A stretch of 34,742 bases of DNA, from contig RDXI01000004.1 of NCBI GenBank assembly GCA_004292795.1, positions 1 through 34,742 of the forward strand, read 5' to 3'. Positions 1 to 8,301 of this stretch are shown here, in pieces (the stretch's first letter is position 1; each line of letters begins with the position of its first letter). Both the position numbers and the translations under genes were made by a program. The notes beneath the pieces are model-generated. The model did not search any database and had not been told where the DNA came from. It saw only the letters and a list, made by a program, of their open reading frames with translations. Source of the stretch: Bacteroidota bacterium (lineage in GTDB: Bacteria; Bacteroidota; Bacteroidia; Cytophagales; Microscillaceae).

Positions 1-211
1 AATATTGTAAATCAATGGATTGAATAGGCTTGCCCCAGCGGGGCTATATCTTTGTAGCCCTATAACAACCCACCTACAAGCCCCAGCGGGGCGACATCTT
101 GCACTATCGAGATGTCGCCCCGCTGGGACTTTGGAAGACTTAAACCGTTGTGCTACAAAGATGTCGCCCCGCTGGGGCTTGTATGCAACCTTTTTATTTC
201 CGAACTCACGT
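1..211 (-). mobile_element. Partial MITE-like inverted-repeat element, cut by window start
   Basis: This is the inverted counterpart of the complete element at 17910-18156. It ends at 198-211 with the same 14-bp terminal sequence (TTCCGAACTCACGT), and the rest matches the other copy in reverse complement until the window edge; about 30 bp including the other terminal repeat must lie outside. It holds several GC-rich units (GCCCCAGCGGGGC plus GACATCT) in both orientations. Positions 82-99 pair with 110-127 as an 18-bp stem. The open frames across it are by-products of the repeats and I do not call them genes. No transposase is present, so movement would need one supplied in trans. Confidence 0.8.
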
Positions 212-223
212 TGTAATTTCTTC

Positions 224-1063
224 TCACACATATTTCCAACGCTTGTGCGACCACAGCCAATCGGCAGGATTTTCTTCGATATTTTTCTCTAACAAGTGGG
301 CATACTGCACAATAAGCTCGTCATTGCCTTTGGCGTGGGGAGGCAAGGCGAGGGTGTGGAAAGTAAGCGCGTAGTAGCCACGCTTTACGCGCTTCATTTC
401 GAGGTACAATACAGGAAATTGCGTCATTTCGGCAATGCGGGCAGTGCCTAAGAAAAAAGGCGTTTTTTGGTGTAGGAAAGAAACATAAAAGTTTTTTTCG
501 TGAGGCATAGGCGTTTGGTCTGCTACTAATCCATACACAAACGTTTGGTTTTTGCGCCTCACTATCTCGCGCACTGCCGACTGCATGGCTATGGGCGCGT
601 GTCCGAACTTGCCTCGAATATGCAACATAATGGCGTTGATGCCTTTGTTCGTCAAAGGTTGATATACGCCGTCCATTGGCGTACTGAAGTAGGCTTGGCT
701 ACCCAATAATTGCCACTCCCAATTACACAAATGCGAAGCCATGACCAAAACCGATTGCCCTTTGTCGCAGTGTTGTTGCAATACTTCGGGGTTGGTAAAA
801 TGAATACGTTTGCGCAAGGCTTCTTTGCTAATGCTATACGATTTCAGCGTTTCGACAATGATGTCGGCAAGATTGAGGTAAAACAGGCGAGCTATTTGGC
901 GGATTTCTTGGGGCGTTTTGGTAGGAAAGGAGCGCGTCAGGTTTTCCAAAACTACAGCTTGCCTGTAGCGCACTACATAGTAGGTAAGCAAAAACAGCAT
1001 ATCCGCCAAACGATAGAGCCACCAAAACGGCAGGCGAGCCACAAGGCTTATCAACCAATTCAT
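224..1063 (-). CDS. Lysophospholipid / lipid A biosynthesis acyltransferase (LpxL/HtrB family)
   Basis: A 279-residue member of the LpxL/HtrB acyltransferase family, inner-membrane enzymes that move an acyl chain from acyl-ACP onto lipid A precursors or, in Bacteroidota, other amino or lyso lipids. The catalytic H-x4-E motif is seen as SHLCNWE (His111, Glu116), preceded by a hydrophobic N-terminus with RLPFWWLYRLAD. The end has the family's tryptophan/basic tail (PADWLWSHKRWKY). Length is normal to slightly short for the family. I start at the ATG at 1063, because the in-frame TTG at 1084 lies inside the TATTTTTG promoter box. The gene is transcribed divergently from the TPR operon. The exact acceptor lipid cannot be told from the sequence. 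Confidence 0.88.
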   Translation of the reverse strand: MNWLISLVARLPFWWLYRLADMLFLLTYYVVRYRQAVVLENLTRSFPTKTPQEIRQIARLFYLNLADIIVETLKSYSISKEALRKRIHFTNPEVLQQHCDKGQSVLVMASHLCNWEWQLLGSQAYFSTPMDGVYQPLTNKGINAIMLHIRGKFGHAPIAMQSAVREIVRRKNQTFVYGLVADQTPMPHEKNFYVSFLHQKTPFFLGTARIAEMTQFPVLYLEMKRVKRGYYALTFHTLALPPHAKGNDELIVQYAHLLEKNIEENPADWLWSHKRWKYV

Positions 1064-1081
1064 AACTTGGGTTAGAAGATG

Positions 1082-1089
1082 CAAAAATA
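1082..1089 (-). promoter_or_regulatory. Bacteroidota -7 box TATTTTTG for the acyltransferase gene
   Basis: The minus strand reads TATTTTTG here, matching the TAnnTTTG -7 consensus, with the start codon about 18 bases downstream. A clear -33 TTTG is not visible. It lies back to back with the promoter of the TPR operon. Confidence 0.55.
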
Positions 1090-1119
1090 ACTAATTCTTA
1101 CATTTCGAATCGATTTTCT

Positions 1120-1149
1120 TTTGTTTTTGTGCTAAAAAATGTATATTTG
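1120..1149 (+). promoter_or_regulatory. Promoter TTTG...TATATTTG for the TPR-SpoIIE-kinase operon
   Basis: TTTG at 1120-1123 is followed after 18 bases by TATATTTG at 1142-1149, the classical Bacteroidota -33/-7 arrangement. Transcription would start near 1154, giving a leader of about 120 bases before the ATG at 1273. This argues against a coding start upstream of 1150. Confidence 0.65.
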
Positions 1150-1272
1150 CATTGCATAATACGACTTTTTGTAAATAGGTTCAAAGGCTTATTTTTTTCG
1201 CTTTTTGAGCCTCACTTGCACAATGCTAGTCGCGTCTGTGCGTTATACAAAACCCCCTTTTCCTTGAAAAAT

Positions 1273-3078
1273 ATGCGTACCTTTTTGTTATTTCGTTGTT
1301 TGATGCTTTCGATGCTCTTGGTGAGCATAGCCCCTGTAACGCTCACTGCCCAAAACAAAAAAGGGGACAAGCATAAAAAAGGGGATAAAACCAAAAAAAC
1401 GGACAAGCCCGAAAAGAGTCCTACACTTGTGATAGACAATCCTTCGGCAGAGGAACAAAACCAACTCAATTCGGAAGCGGAGGCAAGTTTCATAGATGGT
1501 ATGAAATACTATGCCCTCGAGGATTATTTGCGTGCTTCGGAGGCTTTTCAGAAGGCTCTCGCGCTTAGTTCAGGCAAGCAAGGCGGAATTCATTACAAAA
1601 TTTCGCAAACTTACCTACAGCTCAACAACCTGCCCCAAGCAGAGTTTTATGCCAAAAACGCCCTCGAAAACGATAAAACGAACCGTTATTATTATATCTT
1701 GCTTGCCAAAATCCACGAATTGCAGTTGAAATACAACGAGTCGGCAAAGGATTATGAGAACTTGATAGCCAATGTTCCCAAAGCTACCGAATATTATTAT
1801 GACTTGGCGAGCCTGTACCTCAAACAAAACCAACCCGACAAAGCCCTGCAAGCCTACGACAAATTGGAGAAAGTGATAGGCATAAGCGAGTCGGTAAGCC
1901 TTCAAAAACAAAAAATTTATAGCAAACAAAATCAACCCGAAAAAGCCATAGCCGAAGCGCGAAAACTATACGAATACGCGCCTCTTGAATCGCGTTTTAT
2001 CGTCAATTTGTGTGAAATGTTGGTCATAGCAGGCAAGCCTGACGAAGCCAAAACGCTTTTGGAAAAAGCCATGAAAGATGGCATTTCTGAGCCTCGCCTA
2101 CAGTTAATATTTGCCAAAATGGAGCGCGACAAGGGCAATATCCCCACCGCTTTCCAATATTTGCGCAAAGCCTTCGTAGAGCCAGACCTTGACGCACAAG
2201 ACAAAATAGAGATTTTGGTAAGCTATATGCAAGGCAATGAACTTGCCTCCAAACCACAAGAATTTGCAGACTTAGCCGAAATATTGACGCAAGTACACCC
2301 CGAAAAGGCGAAAGTGCATACCTTGTACGCTGATGTGCTATTGCTCAAGGGCGAAAAGCTCAAGGCGCGTGATAGCTATTTGAAAGCAACCAAATTGGAG
2401 AATACAAAAAGCGATATTTGGCAACGCATTTTGGCAATAGAGTCTGAAGCCTTCCAAATGGACAGCCTCGCCAAACACGCCACGCAAGCTGTAGAGTCTT
2501 TTCCGAATATTGCCGTTTTTTGGTACTATCAAGGCGTAGCATACAGTTCTTTGCGCAAGTACCAAGATGCCGTAAATGCCCTCGAAGAAGGCAAGCGCAT
2601 GGCGTTCAACAATCCAAAATTGCTCGAAGATTTCAATTTCAGATTGGGCGATGCTTATAATGGCACGAAGCAATATGCCGAATCTGATGCGAGCTACGAG
2701 GCAGTGCTAAAGTCCTCGCCTAATCACGCCTTTACGTTAAATAACTATAGCTATTACTTGGCGTTGCGTAGGCAAAAATTGGAACACGCCAAAACATTGG
2801 CGGAAAGATTGGTAAATAATAACCCTGATAACGCGACCTTTTTAGACACTTATGGCTGGGTATTGTATGCCGCGAAGGACTACCAAAAAGCCAAAAAACA
2901 GTTGGAACGTGCCGCACAACTTTCGAACAGTGGCAACGTGTTAGAGCATTTGGGAGATGTTTTGTTTCAATTAGGCGAGAAAGAACGCGCTGTAGAACAA
3001 TGGCAAAAAGCCAAAAAACAAGGCGGAACTTCTGTGCAGATTGATAAAAAAATATCGGAAAGAAAACTTATTGAATAA
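1273..3078 (+). CDS. Secreted/periplasmic tetratricopeptide repeat protein
   Basis: A 601-residue protein. It starts with a signal peptide (MRTFLLFRCLMLSMLL... ending LTAQ, about residues 1-27), then a short lysine-rich linker (KKGDKHKKGDKTKKTDK), then TPR units over most of the length from about residue 70. Recognisable helices include FIDGMKYYALEDYLRASEAFQKAL, AEFYAKNAL, KALQAYDKLEKV and, at the end, VLEHLGDVLFQLGEKERAVEQWQKA. TPR arrays are scaffolds for protein contacts; no enzyme domain is visible. A longer reading from 1129 would begin inside the promoter and put the signal peptide 48 residues in, so I reject it. It is first in an apparent operon with a SpoIIE phosphatase (43-bp gap) and a histidine kinase, suggesting an envelope scaffold for that signalling pair (inference). 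Confidence 0.88.
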   Translation: MRTFLLFRCLMLSMLLVSIAPVTLTAQNKKGDKHKKGDKTKKTDKPEKSPTLVIDNPSAEEQNQLNSEAEASFIDGMKYYALEDYLRASEAFQKALALSSGKQGGIHYKISQTYLQLNNLPQAEFYAKNALENDKTNRYYYILLAKIHELQLKYNESAKDYENLIANVPKATEYYYDLASLYLKQNQPDKALQAYDKLEKVIGISESVSLQKQKIYSKQNQPEKAIAEARKLYEYAPLESRFIVNLCEMLVIAGKPDEAKTLLEKAMKDGISEPRLQLIFAKMERDKGNIPTAFQYLRKAFVEPDLDAQDKIEILVSYMQGNELASKPQEFADLAEILTQVHPEKAKVHTLYADVLLLKGEKLKARDSYLKATKLENTKSDIWQRILAIESEAFQMDSLAKHATQAVESFPNIAVFWYYQGVAYSSLRKYQDAVNALEEGKRMAFNNPKLLEDFNFRLGDAYNGTKQYAESDASYEAVLKSSPNHAFTLNNYSYYLALRRQKLEHAKTLAERLVNNNPDNATFLDTYGWVLYAAKDYQKAKKQLERAAQLSNSGNVLEHLGDVLFQLGEKERAVEQWQKAKKQGGTSVQIDKKISERKLIE

Positions 3079-3121
3079 TGCACACCTAATCTTGACTACC
3101 CCCTCATAACTTTTACAAACC

Positions 3122-5137
3122 ATGCGTATGAAAATATCTTTATTTCCTTCCTTGTTGTTGGCTTGCCTGCTGTTTTTGGCGGGGGTAGGCAAGGAAGGGT
3201 ACGCGCAAAGCAAAATCATAGGGAGCGTTTTCAATGAAAAAGCCGAGCCTATAGGCGAGGTGCTTATATCGGTAGCAGGAGGCGATTACATCAAAACGCT
3301 CCGCAATGGCAGTTTTCAGGTCTTGCCTAAAGTGGCTAAACCCAAGTACGAAGTTACTGATTTCAACATCAAAGGTTACCGCGTGAAGCGTTTGGAGGGC
3401 AATAATCCTTTTAATGTTCATGTTACGCCTGCCACCCAACTGAAAGGCAAGGTAATAGACAAACTGAAACGCAATAAAAAATTTACAGTAACCCTCCAAG
3501 ACGAAAACGAAACAGAGGGAACAATGACACAAGCAGATGGCTTTTTTCAACTCAACAATATTTCCCTTAGCCTTCTTTCTGATGCTACGCACAACCTCAA
3601 ATTTTGGGTGGACAATGTGTTGGTAGATGCCAAACATATACGATTTGAGCATCACAACACAGTCGTTTATATCTTTGTGCCTAATGATGAAAAGTTTGAA
3701 CCTGATATAGACCTTAGCTATGAAGAAGCCAAAATACCAGAGGAAAAACTAACCGAACCCAAAGAAGAACCCAACAAAGAGGATTTTTTGGCAGAATTTA
3801 GCAAAATCACTGCGAATTTATTGGACGACCGCCAAGAACAACAAAAACGCGCCAAACGTCTGAAAACGGAAGTAGCCAACCTTACCGAAAAACTGCGAAA
3901 TGCCAAGAACATTCCCGCCAAAGAACGCGAGGACTTGATACGCTACATGACGCTCATGGAAGATACTTTTTCGGATAATGACTCACTCTTTAGCATTTAT
4001 CAAGCCGAGTCGAAGGCTGAAATTGCCAAAATGCAACGGATTATTCAACAAAAAGACTCCTTGCGCAACGTAGCCGAGAACAAAACCAAACAAGTAGAAC
4101 AGGAAAAAGACCGCATAGAGGCAGAAAAGAAATACAACGAACTGCAATTCCAAACGCGCATTTTCATTTTTTCGATAATCGTAGTAGTGTTGGTGGCATT
4201 GGTTTTTTTGTTCTTTTTCTACAACCGCATCATCAAACGACAGCGCGACCAACTCCAAATTATAGGTAACAAATTAGCCGAAAAAGTAGAGGAAGTGAAC
4301 CAACAGAAAGAAGAAATATTGACACAACGCGATGACCTCGAACAAAAAAGCAAACAGTTGGAATATGCGTATGGGCAAATGACATCGAGTATCGTGAGTG
4401 CGGAAAGAATCCAAAACGCCATTTTAGACAGCCCCAAAGAATTATTGGCGCGTTTTGCTGATGGCTTTGTGTTGTATTATCCGCGTGATATTGTATCAGG
4501 TGATTTTTATTGGTGTACGCAAAAAGATGAAAACATTTTGGTAGGGGTTATAGATTGCACAGGGCATGGCGTGCCGGGAGCTTTTATGACTATGCTCGGA
4601 CACTCCTTGCTGAACTACATCATCAACGACCAAGGCGTAACACACCCCAACGAAGTGCTAACCTTATTGGACAAACAAGTGCATCAATCCCTGCATCAAA
4701 ACAGCCGAGAAGATAATTATGTAGGCATGGACATGGCTTTGCTTTGTTTGGATTATAAACAAAAGTTGGTGCATTTCGCTGGAGCGAAACATTACATCTT
4801 GCGTATGAGTCAGGGCGAACTAACTGAACTAAAAGGCGCGAAATTCCCTATTGGCATTACTCGATTTACCAAAAATGGCAACTTCGAGGAGCAAACTTTC
4901 CCCCTTGTTTCAGGCGATTGTTTTTATTTTCAATCTGATGGTTTGACAGACCAAATAGCCGAAATAGAAGGCAAGCGCAAGAAATTTACCAAAAAACGCT
5001 ACCTCGATTTTATTTTGGCGCATTATGAACTGCCTTTTGCCAAGCAACAAAAAGCCCTCGAAGAAGACTTTGCTACATGGAAGGGCGATAATATGCAGAC
5101 AGACGACATCACAGTAGTAGGCATCAAAATAACATAA
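3122..5137 (+). CDS. Membrane-anchored SpoIIE/PP2C-family phosphatase
   Basis: A 671-residue signalling protein. Residues 1-28 are a signal peptide. Residues about 30-190 form a periplasmic beta-rich part whose first segment resembles a carboxypeptidase-regulatory-like fold (IIGSVFNEKAEPIGEV). A charged coiled coil covers about 225-345, one transmembrane helix about 346-367, and a second coiled coil 370-430. The SpoIIE/PP2C phosphatase domain is 440-671. Metal-site motifs are intact: SGDFY (Asp461), DCTGHGVPGAF (Asp478) and the final DDITVV. The likely role is dephosphorylating a phospho-serine/threonine partner in response to an envelope signal; the target is unknown. The histidine kinase gene begins 7 bases after the stop, so the two are almost certainly co-transcribed. 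Confidence 0.9.
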   Translation: MRMKISLFPSLLLACLLFLAGVGKEGYAQSKIIGSVFNEKAEPIGEVLISVAGGDYIKTLRNGSFQVLPKVAKPKYEVTDFNIKGYRVKRLEGNNPFNVHVTPATQLKGKVIDKLKRNKKFTVTLQDENETEGTMTQADGFFQLNNISLSLLSDATHNLKFWVDNVLVDAKHIRFEHHNTVVYIFVPNDEKFEPDIDLSYEEAKIPEEKLTEPKEEPNKEDFLAEFSKITANLLDDRQEQQKRAKRLKTEVANLTEKLRNAKNIPAKEREDLIRYMTLMEDTFSDNDSLFSIYQAESKAEIAKMQRIIQQKDSLRNVAENKTKQVEQEKDRIEAEKKYNELQFQTRIFIFSIIVVVLVALVFLFFFYNRIIKRQRDQLQIIGNKLAEKVEEVNQQKEEILTQRDDLEQKSKQLEYAYGQMTSSIVSAERIQNAILDSPKELLARFADGFVLYYPRDIVSGDFYWCTQKDENILVGVIDCTGHGVPGAFMTMLGHSLLNYIINDQGVTHPNEVLTLLDKQVHQSLHQNSREDNYVGMDMALLCLDYKQKLVHFAGAKHYILRMSQGELTELKGAKFPIGITRFTKNGNFEEQTFPLVSGDCFYFQSDGLTDQIAEIEGKRKKFTKKRYLDFILAHYELPFAKQQKALEEDFATWKGDNMQTDDITVVGIKIT

Positions 5138-5144
5138 TTGCATA

Positions 5145-6431
5145 ATGAAGCGTAGTACCATTCAATTTATTATTATCTTAGCCACTATTTCGCTTATTGG
5201 TGTGGTATTGATGCAATCGTTTTGGTTCTACAAGGCGTTTCGGTTTCACCAAACCCAATTAGACCAACGTATTCATGTGGCGTTGCTTCGCGTGGCGGAG
5301 AAAATCTTAATTCTCAATAGCAACCCTTCTACGCTTGTCAATCCTGTTAATCAGGTTTCCTCCAATTATTATATCGTGATGGTGAATGATGTGATAGACA
5401 CCAAAAAATTGGAGCTATACCTGCGCGAAGAATTGAGGTTTAGGCAAATTTATACAGATTTCGAGTATGGAATTTATGACTGCAACAATAGAAAATTGGT
5501 GTATGGAAATTATGTCCGTTTGCACAATGAAAAAGTAGAAAATGATACAATCTACAAACCTAAGCCTACGCTCTTGCCTGCCCTGACAAAGGATAATTAT
5601 TATTTTGCGGTCTATTTCCCTTCGTTGCAATCGTATATGTTAGGCGAGATGGATATTTGGATTTTTTCGAGTGTGGTCTTGTTTATTGTGATTGTGTTTT
5701 TTGCTTATACGCTCTTGGCTATTTTGAGGCAAAAGCGGTTGTCGGAAGTACAGCGCGACTTTATCAACAATATGACGCATGAGTTCAAAACACCCATAGC
5801 CACGATTGCCATTTCCAGCGAGGTGTTGATGAAGCCTAACATTATTGAAAAACCAGAACGGTTATTGAACTATGCTACTATCATCAACGAAGAAACCAAA
5901 CGCCTGAAGAAGCAAGTGGAGCGGGTTTTGCAAATGGCAACCTTAGAAAAAGAGGACTTAAAACTTAATTTGGAGGTATTGGATTTGCACGAATTGATTG
6001 AAAAAGTGGTTATCAATCTCGAAGCTCCTTTGCGCAAGGTAAATGGCACGCTTACTTTAAACTTGGCTGAAACGCCTATAGCCTTGCAAGCAGATAAGTT
6101 GCATTTGACCAATATTATTTACAACTTGGTGGATAATGCTATCAAGTATTCTAAAGAAAACCCCGAAATCAACATCACAACTACCCAAAAACGCAATGGC
6201 GTTGAGATTGCCATTTCGGATAAGGGCATAGGCATCGCGCCTGAAATGAAGCGCAAAATTTTTGATAAATTCTACCGTGTGCCTACAGGAGATGTGCATG
6301 ACGTGAAAGGCTTTGGCTTGGGTTTGAGCTACGTAAAACTGATGATAGAGGCACACAAAGGCACTATCAAGGCGCACAGCGTCCTCAAAGAAGGTACGAC
6401 TTTTTTAATGTTCTTGCCTATGAATTTTTGA
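5145..6431 (+). CDS. Sensor histidine kinase
   Basis: A 428-residue transmembrane histidine kinase. There is a transmembrane helix at about residues 7-28, a periplasmic sensor region about 35-168 with no domain I recognise, and a second helix about 171-194. The HisKA domain follows with H-box NNMTHEFKTP (phospho-acceptor His212). The HATPase has an N-box (NLVDNAIKYS), G1 (DKGIGIAPE) and G2 (GFGLGLSYVK). It belongs to the Bacteroidota EnvZ/PhoR-like class. No response regulator is encoded anywhere in the window, so its partner is remote or the kinase feeds the SpoIIE phosphatase pathway encoded just upstream (inference). Its 3' end converges on the SDR gene with only 21 bases between stops. 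Confidence 0.93.
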   Translation: MKRSTIQFIIILATISLIGVVLMQSFWFYKAFRFHQTQLDQRIHVALLRVAEKILILNSNPSTLVNPVNQVSSNYYIVMVNDVIDTKKLELYLREELRFRQIYTDFEYGIYDCNNRKLVYGNYVRLHNEKVENDTIYKPKPTLLPALTKDNYYFAVYFPSLQSYMLGEMDIWIFSSVVLFIVIVFFAYTLLAILRQKRLSEVQRDFINNMTHEFKTPIATIAISSEVLMKPNIIEKPERLLNYATIINEETKRLKKQVERVLQMATLEKEDLKLNLEVLDLHELIEKVVINLEAPLRKVNGTLTLNLAETPIALQADKLHLTNIIYNLVDNAIKYSKENPEINITTTQKRNGVEIAISDKGIGIAPEMKRKIFDKFYRVPTGDVHDVKGFGLGLSYVKLMIEAHKGTIKAHSVLKEGTTFLMFLPMNF

Positions 6432-6452
6432 TAGTGCCAAAGGTAAACGCAG

Positions 6453-7160
6453 TTAGTTTTGGGGATTAGTAGCCCACACAGTCGCTTCAGTAATGAAGCC
6501 TACATTGTCCATAGAAAGCATCATTGTGATAGTATGCGCTATTTCTTTGGATTGCAGTTTGGTTTCGTTGAAGGGGCGTTTTTCTCTGCCCGAATTAGGC
6601 AAGAACTCGGTTTGCACTTCGCTTGGGTTCAAGAGCATCACACGCACATTGTGCTTGCGCAACTCGGCACGCCAACATTCGGTCATACCCGCCAGCGCGA
6701 ATTTGGTAGCGCAATAGGCTGTGCCTCCTGCAAAACCCGCCCTTCCTGCCGAAGAGGAAATATTTATGATGTTGCCGTATTGTTGGGTGGCAAAGTGTTT
6801 TGCACATTCCTTGCCTACCATCATAGCCCCTAAGACATTGGTAGCCAATAATTCTTGGAATTTAGCGGTTTCTAACTCCATCAAAGGCGAAAAATGCCCA
6901 AATGCGGCGTTATTGACCAACACATTCAAGCCTCCCAATTTGTCTATGGCGGTGGCTACCAAGTTTTGCACGTCTTGTTCCTTGCTTACGTCAGCAGGAA
7001 TGGCTATCGCGCCTATAGCCTCGCCTACTTGGGCGAGTTTGGAGGCATTGCGCCCACAAATGGCAACTTTCGCGCCTTGCGCTATGAGGTAGCGGGCAGT
7101 TTCTAAACCTATGCCACTGCTACCGCCTGTTATCAATACTTTTGCTTCAGATAAATTCAT
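6453..7160 (-). CDS. Short-chain dehydrogenase/reductase (SDR family)
   Basis: A 235-residue classical SDR, an NAD(P)-dependent oxidoreductase of unknown substrate. The cofactor motif TGGSSGIG is at residues 11-18, NNAA at 83-86, the catalytic serine within NISSS (about 135-137) and YCATK (Tyr149, Lys153). The closest described types are 3-ketoacyl-ACP-reductase-like or sepiapterin-reductase-like SDRs, but the substrate cannot be assigned. The start is the ATG at 7160; six extra in-frame residues upstream would run into the promoter box. The TATCTTTG box ends only four bases before this ATG, so the message is probably leaderless. It appears to be a single-gene unit. Confidence 0.92.
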   Translation of the reverse strand: MNLSEAKVLITGGSSGIGLETARYLIAQGAKVAICGRNASKLAQVGEAIGAIAIPADVSKEQDVQNLVATAIDKLGGLNVLVNNAAFGHFSPLMELETAKFQELLATNVLGAMMVGKECAKHFATQQYGNIINISSSAGRAGFAGGTAYCATKFALAGMTECWRAELRKHNVRVMLLNPSEVQTEFLPNSGREKRPFNETKLQSKEIAHTITMMLSMDNVGFITEATVWATNPQN

Positions 7161-7164
7161 AGCA

Positions 7165-7172
7165 CAAAGATA
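7165..7172 (-). promoter_or_regulatory. -7 box TATCTTTG directly before the SDR start codon
   Basis: The minus strand reads TATCTTTG followed by four bases and then ATG. In Bacteroidota the transcript starts about 4-7 bases after this box, that is at or within a base or two of the start codon. Confidence 0.6.
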
Positions 7173-7221
7173 CACCAAAACAAGAATAACGCGAGTACGA
7201 AAATAAAATTAAAGGGGTAAC

Positions 7222-7246
7222 ATATTGTAAATCAATGTATTGAATA
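7222..7246 (+). repeat. Relic of the MITE internal end sequence
   Basis: This 25-bp stretch matches positions 2-26 at 24 of 25 bases, and (inverted) the segment at about 18097-18122 of the complete element. The GC-rich hairpin units and terminal repeats are absent here, so it is a fragment or the end of a related element. It sits in the 221-bp gap between the SDR and alpha/beta hydrolase genes; apart from the two promoters I see nothing else in that gap. Confidence 0.6.
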
Positions 7247-7330
7247 ATTCACAAAAGGCTTTTTCAGGAATAAACACTTTTTGACTAAAGTAGCCTGCTC
7301 TAAATTTTTTGGTGGACACGCTTAAACGCG

Positions 7331-7360
7331 TTGGACTCTTGTAAAAAAAAGCTATCTTTG
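7331..7360 (+). promoter_or_regulatory. Promoter TTG...TATCTTTG for the alpha/beta hydrolase gene
   Basis: TTG at 7331-7333 and TATCTTTG at 7353-7360 are separated by 19 bases, matching the Bacteroidota -33/-7 layout. The predicted start of transcription near 7366 leaves a leader of about 16 bases. Confidence 0.6.
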
Positions 7361-7381
7361 TCTTGATTTACTTTTTTATGT

Positions 7382-8194
7382 ATGCGCTACTTCTCTTCGA
7401 GCAAACAAACCACGAGCCATTTCCTTGCCTACAATATGGCAGGCGAGGGCAAGCCTCTTGTGCTGGTACATGGCTTTTGCGAGTCCCATCAAATTTGGCA
7501 AAATATCTTGCCTGCCCTGACCGAAAAATACATGGTAATTGCGGTTGATTTGGGCGGTTTTGGCGGAAGTGCCGACTTGCTCCCACACCCGACTACTACA
7601 GAGTCATTGGCAGAGCAAATCAAAGAATTGTTGTGGCATTTGGGCATAGACCAAGCTGTTTGGATAGGTCATTCGTTGGGTGGCTATGTGAGTCTTGCTT
7701 TTGCCGAAAAATATCCTGCCCAAGTGAAAGGATTGGGACTCATACATTCTACAGCCTTGCCTGACAGCGAAGACAAGAAAAAGGTGCGCCAAAAAGTGAT
7801 TGATTTTGTAGAAAAGAATGGTGTGAAGCCGTTTATTGATGACTTTGTAGAACCACTTTTTTATTACAAACGCCACCCCGAATTGCAGGCTTCTATTCAT
7901 ACTGTCCAACAAATCGCTGTGCAAACGCCTTTGAAAACGGTAGTAGAAGTTACTAAAGCTATGCGCGACCGCCCAGACCGTACCCACGTCTTAGTGCAGT
8001 CGAAATATCCTGTTTTGTTGGCAATAGGCAGGGAAGATGGCGCAGTGCCTTTCGAAACCTATATTCCACAGCTTACCCTTGCTTCCGATACATTGGTGCA
8101 TATTTGGGACGAAACCGCCCACATGGGTATGTATGAACGCCCCGAAGAAACTCGAAAACTATTGCGCTATTTTGCAGATTATTGCTACAGATAA
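7382..8194 (+). CDS. Alpha/beta-hydrolase fold protein
   Basis: A 270-residue cytoplasmic alpha/beta hydrolase; no signal peptide. The oxyanion region is VLVHGFCESHQIWQ (about residues 27-40). The nucleophile elbow is GHSLGG (Ser98), the acid is Asp219 in GREDGAVPF and the catalytic His is His247 in ETAHMGMYERPEE, so the triad is complete. A helical cap lies about 125-200. Similar proteins are annotated as esterases, haloperoxidase-like or dienelactone-hydrolase-like enzymes, but sequence alone does not fix the substrate. It stands alone between its own promoter and that of the large kinase. Confidence 0.9.
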   Translation: MRYFSSSKQTTSHFLAYNMAGEGKPLVLVHGFCESHQIWQNILPALTEKYMVIAVDLGGFGGSADLLPHPTTTESLAEQIKELLWHLGIDQAVWIGHSLGGYVSLAFAEKYPAQVKGLGLIHSTALPDSEDKKKVRQKVIDFVEKNGVKPFIDDFVEPLFYYKRHPELQASIHTVQQIAVQTPLKTVVEVTKAMRDRPDRTHVLVQSKYPVLLAIGREDGAVPFETYIPQLTLASDTLVHIWDETAHMGMYERPEETRKLLRYFADYCYR

Positions 8195-8254
8195 TTTTTC
8201 TACCTTTTTTTTGAAAAAAAAAAGCATTTTTCGATATTGAATAATAGTTTTTCG

Positions 8255-8262
8255 TATTTTTG
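8255..8262 (+). promoter_or_regulatory. -7 box TATTTTTG for the kinase/SpoIIE fusion gene
   Basis: TATTTTTG fits TAnnTTTG; transcription would begin near 8268. An in-frame TTG at 8260 overlaps the box and so cannot be the translation start. The -33 element is not clear. Confidence 0.5.
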
Positions 8263-8301
8263 TTAAACTATATATTATTTCCCCTTTTCGCACACACGCG
8301 T

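Noticed and set aside
20-292. Open frame across the left MITE encoding RPAG-rich peptide
   Set aside because: The repeated RPAG/PAGRH segments are the GC-rich hairpin units read as protein; the frame overlaps the real acyltransferase gene and has no promoter.
6459-7106. Plus-strand frames opposite the SDR gene
   Set aside because: The SDR motifs on the minus strand are complete; the antisense frames carry no recognisable domain.
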